From the NCBI GenBank assembly GCA_028583605.1, contig CM053330.1, positions 23,834,129 to 23,898,128 on the forward strand: a DNA stretch of 64,000 nucleotides. The letters are read 5' to 3'. Shown here in pieces: positions 51,501 through 63,200 of this stretch. The DNA comes from Dastarcus helophoroides. Taxonomy: Eukaryota; Arthropoda; Insecta; Coleoptera; Bothrideridae. The translations under genes were made by a program, and so were the position numbers. Position 1 is the stretch's first letter. Each line of letters opens with the position of its first letter. The notes under the pieces are model-generated. The model was not told the origin of the DNA. It saw nothing but the letters and a program-made list of their open reading frames with translations, and made no database searches.

Positions 51501-54202
51501 AAAAAATCGAGAAAAAAAATGGAAATTTCAGAAAACAAAAAAAGAATTGTGGAAAAAAGCGAAATTTTGAGAAAAAGATTTAGGCTTCAAAAAAAAGATC
51601 GAAATTACAACAAAAATTTTTTAGGAAAAATTCGAAATATTAGAGTAAAATTTTGTCGAAATTTTGAAAACTGGGTGAATTTTAAGAAAAAGTCGGAATT
51701 TGCTGGCTGACTATTTATTTTCTTTTGAGTGTTTAACCCATAGGGAGACGAGCACTCCACCCTCTCCGGTATGTGAAACAAATTGGAATTTCCAGAAAGT
51801 TGGATTAAAAAAAAATTGTTGAGATTTCCAAAAAAATAACAACGAATTTTTGAAGAAAAAAATGGAAATTCCCGGAAAAAGCCTCTCTGGTTGAATATAA
51901 ATTTTCAATTGGTTGCTCATTTCAGGGGGTGGGGCAGGTATCGTGCTATGGTTAAAAATTAGAAAATTGAAACTGAACTGAAATATTTTGATTTGGAAAT
52001 TTTTCAAATCTAAAGTATCGGTTATTTAAGATTTCATTTATTAGTTCGTAAGCGTAGCTATAATAAGGTCAATTGAGGCGCGCTCCCCCTACTCCCTTCT
52101 TGACTTATGCAGCAAACCGAAAATTTATATTCAACTGGAAAGACTTTTTTCCAGAAGTTTCTATTTCTTTCTTCAAAATTCGCCGTTTTCTTGAAAAATT
52201 TCCGTCATTTCAAGTTTCTCATTACTTTTTTCTTAGAACTCATTCGTTTTCACAAAATTTGTCTTTTTTTCTTGAAATTCCAAATTTATTCTTGCAATTC
52301 GACTTATTTTTTTATCAAAATCTCAATCTTAATCTCAAAATTTCACATTTTTATTTCAAAATTCGTTTTTTTTCTCTCGAATTTTCGCTATTTTTATAAA
52401 CTTAAAATTTTCCGAAATTTTCGCCTTTTTTTTAAATTAAATTTGACCTACTGCAAATTTCGATTTGTTTATGAAAATTTGCCTTTTACTAGAAATTAAT
52501 CGATCCTTCGATAAAAATGGAAAAATCTTGTGAAATATATTTATCTCGAAATGTTGAAAAATACTTTTTGGAGATTTTGAATTTTTAATAAAGAGACAAA
52601 AATTTAGAGAAGATTTTCTTTGGAAATTTCGACTGCTTTTTTAAATCCAACTTTCTGGAATTTTCAACTTAATCTCAAAATTTCGATGTTTATTTTATGC
52701 CACTGGGCGATGGCGCTTGTCTACTTTCGACTTGAGCAGTCAAGAGAAAATAAACATTCAGCCGAAAAATTTTAACTTTTCTAGGTATGTTGACAATTTC
52801 TGAAAATTTGCCCTTTTTTCGAAGTTGTAACAAAATCTGACAATTTTCAAATTTTTACTACATTTTGATTTTCTTCTCAAAATTTGGATCTTTTTCTCGA
52901 AATTTTGATCTTTCTCTCGAAATGTTGATCTTTCTCTGGAAATTTCGATTTTTTAAAAACTTTTCTTTTGTTTTTGGAAATTTGGTTTTTTTCTTGAAAT
53001 TTCGATATTTTCTTAAGTCTGCCTTTTTTTTTTAATTTCGGCTTTATTATGTCAAAATGCGGTTCCTTATATTTCTGGAATTCCTAACTCATTCATCGAA
53101 ATTGGTATTTTTCTCAAAATTTTGATTTTTTCAAAATTCATCTTTCTTGAAATTTCGCAAAATTCCACTTTTTTCTCAAAATTTTAGTCTCTGGAAAATT
53201 TCTTCTCGAAATTGAAAAAAATGGAATTGTGCTTTTTCCGAAGATTTTGACTTTAAGAATGACTTTCCAGAAATTTTGACTAATTTTCTAATATCTGCCC
53301 TCTTTTCCAAATTTTGATATTTATCTCTAAATTCGATTTTTAAAAAATATCTCTGGAAATTTCAATTTTTTCCTTGAAATTCGTGTTTCGTTCAAAATTT
53401 TGATCTATTTTTCGAAATTTTAATTGTTTTAACAAAAGTTCGTTTTTGGAAATTGCGATTTATTTTCGTCAAAATATCACTTTTCTCAAATTTCGATATT
53501 TTACACAAAATTTGATTTTTTTTTAGATTTCGACTGAATCTCAAAAACCAATCTTTTGGACTCCTGGAAATATCAAGTTTTTTTCTCGAAATTCGTCTTT
53601 TCCGCGAAATTTGGATATTATTCTCAAAATTCTACTTGGACTTGCTTTCAAAAATCGTCTTTAGTCTGAGATTCTTAATAGTCGTCTTTTTCTGAAAATT
53701 TAATTTTTTTAAAATTTGATTTTCCAGAAATTTCTGTTTTTGATATTTCGTTTTTTATCTCAAAATGCGATGATTTGTTTCGACTTTCTTAAAATTTGTT
53801 TATTTTTTCTGAACTAGATGAATAAGGAAGTTAAAAGAGATTATTCATGAACAATTTTGAGACATAGATATTTTGTAAATTCAAATTCTTTGCCGAAATT
53901 TCAAAATTTTAACAAAAAATTAAATAGTTGAAAAAAATATTTTTGGAAATTACGATTATTCGATCTTCGGATCCATTTTGCGAGTGTTTCTAAAAGGTTA
54001 GGTTATTATTTCAAATATAAGTTTCGGAAAATTCCGTCGCCCATAATTTGTTTTTTATCGACATTCGTCTTTTTCGAAATTAAGACTTTATTCTTAAAAT
54101 TCTACTTCATTCTTTCAAATATGGATTATTTCTTGAAAATTTTTAATATCGACCTTTTTCTCGAAATTTCGACATTATTTTTCAAAAATGTTGTTTTTTT
54201 CG

Positions 54203-54266
<64 letters not shown>

Positions 54267-57200
54267 TTCTCTCTTTCTCTTTTTCTCTCTTTCCCTTTCC
54301 CTTTCCCTTTCCCTTTCTCTTTTTCTCTTTCTCTTTCTCTTTCTCTTTTCTTTCTTCAGCGTTAAAAACTGGATAAATGTGTTTCTCCATAAAAAAGTCG
54401 ATTGTAGCATCAAGCAAACAAATAGGTAACGCATATTGTCTTACCATTTTTTCGAGTAACATTGGCAGACCCAGCAGCAATACAATTTGTCCAAATTCAC
54501 ATACGGCAGGGGTGATATCGGTATATTTGCCATCTGAATAATAAAAAACCTTGGCCAGTACCATAAGGTCGAATATGTTGCAAATGAGTAAAATGAATAT
54601 TGGAAATGAAACAAACTTGTTAAAATTTTCGATGCATAGACATATATCCTGGTACATTTTCGAGATGACAAGGAGTATTTTTAGACAAAAATCTCTTTCT
54701 TTACAAGCTTTCAAGTTTCTCATCGTTTTGAACATGAAATTTAAGTTGGACAACATTATAAGAATGAGAAGGGTGAAATTTATCGTGATTTTGGTGTAGA
54801 AAATATTCGAAATGGTCTTCGAGAGCAGATTTTGCGCGATGCTACTGTAGGATTCGAGTGTTAAAAAATCCAAACTTGTCGAGTATATCAGTGTGACCAC
54901 AATAATAATGAGAGGCATCAAGTTTGCGATGTAGTATGTTGTTAGTGATTTCGATTTACCCAATATTCTTGCTTTGTCTTCACAGTCTCTCATATATTGA
55001 ATCGACTTGATTAAATTTCTTTGCTCCTTGGGCATTTTTATTATGGTAATAACGGTCGCCGCTATTCGTATTCCATCGATAACAAACAGAAGATTTCTAG
55101 AGGGCGATTCGTGCGGCGTGGCCCCCAATATTAGGCAGACGTAAGACATCAGAATTAGGCAACTGAGTCCTAAAATTGAGCAGTTCGAAAACATGACGCA
55201 ACCGTAGCTTAAATTATTCACTTTGATAAAAGTGTGATTAAGGAATTACACTTTTTATCAAAGAATGAATAATTTACAGACTTCTGTCTGCAATTTTGGA
55301 ACAAGGCAGTAGTTGAACGGATGTTTTTTTTAATACCTGAGTTGTGAAAAGTACTGATCGGTTTCACTTGTTGCTTAGCATTGTGTACCTCGGGTGGAAT
55401 CAAATCATATATTTTGGCGATGAAATTTGTAAAGAGGATCATTTTCCAAACATTACAATTGTTCTGAATTGGTTTGGTCGTTAAGGATTATGTTACTGCT
55501 GTAGTTCGTCGTATCGTACCTATGAATATTTAATATCAATTTAGTTGATTATTTTTGGCTCTATTTCTTTTGGTTACATTAAATCGATTGATCATTAAGC
55601 TTTTAAGTTTTCTGTGTAGAAATGTTAGTCTTTTTTATTTCATTTTTTAGTTACATAAAATCAGTGCTTCGAACCTTTATTTTTTTCGTTCTGGTTTTCG
55701 TTGAGGAAAAAAAATTATATCGGTTCCGGTTTTCGTTTCGACAAAAATAACGGATTTTCCTGTTTTTGTTTTTTTATAATTTTTTTTCAATTAAATATTG
55801 ATTTTCTAACAAAATTTAGAAAATGTTGTCTTTTTTTGCTTCGTTATTATAATACGTAACTACTCTGACCTTACTTAAAATTTAGGAGAATTCTATTTCA
55901 TTTTAAGGATTCATGTCCGATTAGTGAAATGTCGATTCTAAAATACTAATTTCGATATTAATTTTTATATAAATTTTGCCTTTTCAACCCGAGGTTACGC
56001 TCCAGGGTGAAAAATTTTAGAACAAGTCAGAATTTTGAAATAAATAAATTCGAAAAAAAAAAACATTTCGTTGTTAAACTTTGAGATTTTTTAATAAATA
56101 AGCTCCTTTTGAAATAGTTTGAAATATCTGAGTTAAAAAAATTCAAGCAAAACTCTGAATTTTCAGTTCTTTTTGAGTTCAAATTTCAAGAAAAATTTGT
56201 AATTTATAAAAAAGTAAATAAATCCTAGTGTTCGGGTTTGAAATTCCAAATATAGACTCTGAATTTTCGTAAAAATATTTTTAATTTTAATTTCCCAAGA
56301 GTTAAAAACTTCTAGAATATGCGAAATTTAGTGATTAAAATCGAAAATTTGACAGACTTTTTTTCATAATCTTTATTTTTTATTGAAGTTTTGACTTTGA
56401 GTCGTTTTTTTCTTAAAAAAATCACTCTTTTGACTTTGTTTTACAGAATTTCGGAGAAAAAAGATCAATTAAAAAAAATGAAATCTTCAAGTTTTAAATT
56501 AAGATTTTGAGGAAACAGTCAAATTTTTTGAACAAGAACTTCATATTATATTTAAAGTATGAGTTTTTAAAATTCCTACCTTAATTTAGAAATATTAATG
56601 TTAAACTCAAATATTCGATTTTTTTTCTGGAAATATTGCTGAAAAATTCAAAATTTCCAGAAAAAGGGAAATTTTTCGGAAGGTTTTTGTTAATGGACTT
56701 AACTTTTTTCGATATTTTATCTTCTTCACTTGTACTTTTTATATACAATGAAATCTCTCGTAACGGACAACTCCATTGAGTGGACACCCCTATTAAGCGG
56801 ACAGTTTTTCATAGGCCGGAATTGTATAATGGAAAGTGCCATATAATAAATGTTGAGCGGACTCTCCTTTGGGTGGCCGCGGACACGGTATTTTAGTATA
56901 AAACTTATCAAAATTCTCCCTTAAACGGACACCAGAAAATAATAATAGATGGCGCAACGTTCACTTACACATCTTGAAGATGTGAAAGTTTCTTAAATAA
57001 AAGCACTCATTATTAAAAAACTATTCGGCAAGGAATACCTTTAATGTGGACGTTTTATTAGATAATTCGAAGTCAAAAATTTGAAAAAAATTAATTATAG
57101 AGTGAAAAATTTAAAACAAAAGTCAAGAATGCTAGGAAATATTCGAAAACAATTTATTTTAAGAAATCTATTTTTCAAACTTCAAGATTAAATACGTAAG

Positions 57201-60200
57201 TTTGAAAAAAATTTAAAGAGACCGGGAAATTTGTAAATGGAATTTTGAAAAGTATTATTTTTAACTTTAAACTAGAACTTCTTAGATAAACGTCGAAATT
57301 CAAATATAAAATTCATAAGAAAAATATTCTAGAATTTTCGACTCTAAAATTTAAAACACAGAACTGCGATAAGAAGTCAAAATTTTGAGTTTAAATTCGA
57401 AATTTCGAAAAAAATAGGTCAGACTTTAAGGTTAAGGTCAAAATTTAAAGTCGAGAAAAAAGTCGAATTCTATTAAACTTGAAGCTTATCAACAATTTTT
57501 ATCAGTTTAAAAATGACATTTAGTTTTCAAGTTTTACTTAGAAATTCAAAGCTTCTAAAAAAATGAAAATTTTATTATAAAGTCGAAACTTTGAGAAACA
57601 TCTTTTTAATAAATTTGGACTTTTTTTGTACAGTTTTCACTGTTAGTCAAAATTTGGCCTTCTTCTCTTCTTAAGATTTAGACTTTTTTCTCCTAAAGAA
57701 AAAACATTTCAAATTTGAACTTGGGATTTTAAGAATATACTTAATAAAATTTCGAAAATGCCATCGAAATTTCTTGAAAATTTTAAAATGTTAAAAATTT
57801 TGGTAATTTTGACAAGGTTTCGGCAATAGATTTGACCTTAGACATTTGACGCTTAAAGTAACTTAAAAGGCTTGAAAATTTCTGGTTTAAACTCGAAATT
57901 TCGGGTCATAGGTCTCATGTAAAAAAAAGTTTTTGTCCAAAGTATTAATGTGTTTAACTCGAAAGCTGAGCTTCCTTAACTTTTAAGAAAAAACACCATT
58001 GGCTTTATATTAAAAGATGTTTGAGGTAGTTTATCCTTTTTTTTGCATAAATCGCTTCAATCCTGATTATTTTGTTTATTAATTTTCTATTTTTTCCCGT
58101 CTGTGTGGCTCACATAAATTTTTTAACTTGTGATCTGGATCCAAACAAATTTTTTGGTGAAATAATTCGGAGAAAGCTGGAAATCGCTTTAATGCCTTTA
58201 TTTAATGTTAAGTATCAGTAATCTGAGTTTGCACAGTCTCAGGAGGTGAGCTTAACTTTCCAGCCCAAAAAAAACTGCGAAATTTTTGAACTCTTTCCAT
58301 TTTCCAGTGACATACTTAAACGGTGCTTCTTACGGAAAAAATAGCTGTTACAAGAATTGTAGAGCATTAAATTCTGGTTAAAATGGATACCCGAAATTTG
58401 AAATTCCATGCAGAGGTATAGCAGCAATTGAGAGCCAAATAAAGGGCACTTTTTCCCCTCGTATGAAATTTGTACAAACTCACTAAACATGCATACGTAT
58501 TTTTGAAACTGCTATTCTAACTTAAACAAATTATAGAATAAAAGTTGTAGAGCATTAAATTTTGCGTCTAGGGAGTACCAAAATATTTAAATGGGGTCAT
58601 TTTACGTATAAATATGCACATAAGTCCAAAATGGCTCAGATTACTGATAATTATCATCAAATAAAGGCATTAAAACGATTTCCAGCTTTTTCTAAATTAC
58701 TTCACCAAACCCCTCATTTTGAGATTAATTTTACTGGGCTATTATGTAATTATGCTTAAGCAGACCACAAATATTTCTGATCACTTTGAAGAACAGAACT
58801 AATCAGTAATCAAAAAAAATTTTGACACTTTCTCACAAACGGACATCTCCATTAAGCGGACATATTTTGCCAGTCCCGAAGGTGTCCGCTTAAGAGAAAT
58901 GTCGCTGTAGTTTTTCCAAAGTATAAGCCTGTTGACTTTATTTATTCTTTAAATATAAACATTTTTCTCGAAGTTATTAGTTGAAACTTAAACTCAAAGA
59001 CATTAAAAATTATAATGGAATTTTGTTAAAAACTCGAATATTCGACTCAAAATTTCTACGACTCGAAATTGTGAGATTAAAGTCACAATTTTGAGAAATT
59101 GATATTCATAAATTTAGCGCGTTTATCCTCAAAATTTGGACTTTTTAAAAAATTGTTGACTTTTTTTTCTTAAAATTTGAACATTGTCTTTTGAGAGTAT
59201 TAAAACTTAAAATAAAAAAAATATATAAGTTCAAACTAAAACTATTGTATTTAAAATCGACATTTTGCTAACAATTTCAGCAAATATTCGAAATTTTTGA
59301 TGCAAATGTAAATTTTAATGGCAAAAGTAGAAAATTGTAAAAAATGCAATTTCAATTTCTAAATTCAAATTTTCTATGATTTTAATTTATTTAAATCTTG
59401 GTTATAAATGTTAAAGTGTTGAAAAGTAAACATCAAGTTTCTAGAAAGTCAAAATTTCAGATAAAAAGCTCAAGTAGGGACAAAATAAAACTAATTTTGT
59501 AAGTTCAAATTCGGAGTTTCATAAAAAGTCAAATTTTCAACAACAAAAAATGCTTACAATGCAATAATAATTGTAAAGTCAAAATTATACGTTGTAATTA
59601 GAGATTTTTGTTAACGTGGACATTTGAACCTGCAGTTCTGTTCCGATTTTCGTTTCGACGAAAATAGCGGTTTTTTTTTCGGTTTCCGATTTTCGGTTCA
59701 GTTTCGGTTGGAAGCTCTGTATAAAATTTTTAAGTTTCTTCAAATTGATCCAGTTGAAACTGAATTTATTCCTAATTTTTTCGTCGCTTCTGCAACCTAT
59801 CTAGAACTTTGATCTATTTTTGTTTGCTAACCAAAGAATGGATGTTCCTTACTAATTCGTTTTTCGTTTTCATCCAAGTTATACAGTGCGTCCCAAGATC
59901 GAGTACCGGAGAGGAATTTCCTTCTTTTTTGTGGATTTACGAGTTCAAGTCATTCTTTATAAAAACTCCTGCCTGATCTTAAACTATTAAAAATGGCATT
60001 GTGTTATTTATTTTTTATACATGGAGATTAATTATTTGAAAATTCTAGAAAATGACCTGAAATAAACTGCTGTTATCTTTAGTACTACCGAAAAACGCTG
60101 TTTAAAGGTATGATTTAGAATGAACAAAACGCATAAATTTGAAATTTTAGTTTATTTTCAGAAAAATTTAATTTGCGAATAGAATAGACCTGGACTGTAA

Positions 60201-63200
60201 TGCAGCCCACTAAACATGTGAATTCTGCGTCTTTTCTACTTACACGGCAGTTGTTGAAGCAATTCCATAGTTTCTTCTACAGATCGCTAGATGGCTCTGT
60301 ACCTAGAAATTTGTGGGTACTTGGGAAAACCTTCAACTGAAGCATTTGTTAAGTTCAAATTGGGTGTCCCAAATTGACGAGATCCAACAAGATCGAAACT
60401 GTGAATTTAATAAATGTTCAAACCTATCGGCCCGTGCATTAAAATTCAGAAAATAAAACTGCAGATACAAAATGCCTGTAGAGAATGATAGAGTGGAAAT
60501 TGGCACACCTTTGAATGATATTGTTTATTGTTATTATCGTATGCCTCTTTATCCTCTTGTGTTTAACCTTGCTTTTTATCTTGTTTTGCTTAATTTTTAG
60601 AAAATATACCAAAATTTCGTCATTAAGCATTTTTTGCAATTAAAAACTACATTTCTTAGTAACAATTTTCGATATCGCCAAAAATAATAATTTACTTTTT
60701 GCCATTTTTTGAAATTTACAAATAATTGAACTCCCTGTTCAAAAAATGACGAAAATAATGTCATTTTCAGTGTTTTAAGATCCAGCAGGAGTTTTTATAA
60801 AGGATGACTTTTTCTCATAAGTCCACAAATAAAAAAGAAACCCCTCTTCAGTACCCTATCTTGGGACACATTGTATAATTATAAAATCAAAATATCAGGT
60901 AGTAGAATAATTAACAAAAATTTTTACAGATAAATCAACCACGGAAGCGTACTCCTTTTTTTACGGTCAAAAAACCTGAATATCGGAAATCCCTTATTGA
61001 ACGAGCAGTTGGAATAGAAAACACGAATGGTACAAACAAGTTAGTATCCAGCACCCCCTATAACGGACTAAGGAGATTTAGTCCTACGTCGAATAATTTC
61101 TCGCCCATACGTAAACAAACTTCATCAACGGACGAAGACGAAGCAGCAGAAGATTTAATAGCTCGAGAAGTCACACTCACAAAAGATGGTTTATCAAAAG
61201 ATTGTCTTACCTCGAATTTAAAAAATGTATCTAGAAAATTGGATTATTCCACAGAAGGATTGCCGGAGCTGAATCATTCTCACACTTTGGTCCAAAATTG
61301 CAATTTGATAAGTAAACAAAATATATCGATAGGAGAGCAAGAGGAAATAATCGAGGCGATGAAACTTTCAAAAGTCGGTCTAAAAAATTACGATAATGAA
61401 GCTCCCGTTCATTCTCAAAATATACAAGAAAGTTCCTACATAGATATACGTGAGGAATCTGGTTCAAAAGATGCCCACGACAATGAGCGACCCCATGAAA
61501 CTTTGTTGAATGGGTTAAGTCGGAATGATCTTCAGTGTGAAAGCCATCAAATGGTAACCCAAATAAAAGAAAAACAAAACTCAAAATTACTTCCTACCCT
61601 AGTGGAGAAGAATTCCGAACCGGTCGAAATTAATCCCGACAATTTGATGAGATCAGATGTATTTAAATTGTTCTGTTCGTTTTTGCAGACTGTCGGTAAA
61701 ACTCAGCCGAATCTAGTTTTGCATCATAATCGCTCGACGGCTACTGATGTAGATAAGATATCCGTGGGTATCAATACTGACACTGTTTTGGATTCTAAAA
61801 GAGATAATACCTCTAATAAGGGTCCTGTACCAAATAAAGTGAATATATTGCAAAATTATCTTTTATCAAATGATCCGACTGAAGATAATGGAAATCTTTT
61901 TGAAAATAAAAATCAAGCATCAGATTCGACGAAGACATCTTTCGAAAGCATTTCCGTAAGCGATGAAGCCCATGGAGAAAAAAGCAACCAATTATCGCTG
62001 ACCGCGCGGCGCGAGCCCTGGCGTTTAAATTCGCTTTTTTTGCAGAAACTAAGTTCTTTAAATTGCGAAATTCCTAGTGTAACCGCCCCTTTGGCCACAA
62101 TTACTAAAAATACAGCGGGCCCGAAAGGACTTAAAAGCTATACTCAAAGAGCAGACCGAATTTCGAAAGCTACGGATAAAATCTGCACTTTATACGGTTT
62201 TGATTCCGACGACAACGACGATGATACCGTATTATCCGCAATGACAACTAGATCCACCTCTAAAAAACGACTTTCAAATAAGTTGTTAAAATCCAGTAAA
62301 TCGAAGATAAGTCGAAGTGAGGATGAATGGGACGGTTCCAAATTGGAAAAAATTGTGCACTCTTTAAAAATTAACAAGACAAGGAGTAACACCAAAGAAG
62401 TAGCCAGCGTAAAGAATAAATTGCAAAGTAAAACTAATGTTAGGGCGGAATTATTTCCTGTTAAGTCAAAGTTTAATCCAAAGAGAACATCCTCCAAATC
62501 ATTGGCTAAATCTATTACTATGCAACCATCAACTGCAACAGAAGCATCACCTCGTACTTCCGCTTTTCTCGATGACAGAGCAGAAAGTTCTGCAAATATT
62601 GGATCGTCCACCGGTATTTCATCCTCAAAACGGTCCAAGTCGACCTACGAATTTTCGTCTGATCCCCCACCACTGGTGGCGGTAGTTGCTCCCGAAAGCT
62701 TTCGCGACCCCCCAAATCCGATAGGGCCCGCTGGGAGTTTATCCGCTTCGGAACGGCCCAAGGCGTCAACCAAAACTGCTCATATTGAGGTTATTTCTGG
62801 TGATATATCGGAAAAGCGTGGCCCTCTCGACGTTTCCACAAATAAGATGATGCCAGCGAAACGACCCAGGGGGCGGCCTAGAATCACCGCCAGTGTGCAA
62901 GGAATCACCATAAACAGCTCTAGTTCTGATAACACCGAAAAAGTTGTAAAAACGAAAGCCAAAATAGCTGTCGTTGAAGGTAAGTCTGCAGTTTGTCTTT
63001 GTTGCCAAATGCAAAGTGTGTTTTATTTACCTACTAACGATCTGCCCCAGCTTCGCCCGGGTGGATAAGAACAAGACTAGTATATCGGGTTATCCGCCGA
63101 TGCAGATAAAATTTCGCTTCCATCGTTTGCGCGACGAATCGTCGCGCCACCCGTGGCTGAAAATCGAAGCTCGCGCCTATCTCGTCGACGCCGCATTGCA

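Larger units (their letters stand above)
55662..59719. mobile_element. hAT-like element containing a nested pogo element
   Basis: The left end is CAGTGCTTCGAACC and the right end, on the other strand, CAGAGCTTCCAACC, agreeing at 12 of 14 positions. The flanking 8-mers are CATAAAAT (55654-55661) and TATAAAAT (59720-59727), 7 of 8 identical. Near both ends lies TTTTCGTTTCGACRAAAATA in the same orientation. The interior is A/T filler and is interrupted by a pogo-like element at 56746-58907. No transposase frame is present. Confidence 0.8.

Noticed and set aside
54126..54434. Long open frames of Leu-Ser (plus) and Glu-Arg-Lys (minus) repeats
   Set aside because: They are produced by the CT/GA microsatellite. 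The receptor A exon ends at a good donor (54444) before reaching it.
58239..58759. Two open frames (minus and plus) as small proteins
   Set aside because: They lie in a foldback segment inside a pogo-like element and have no domain.
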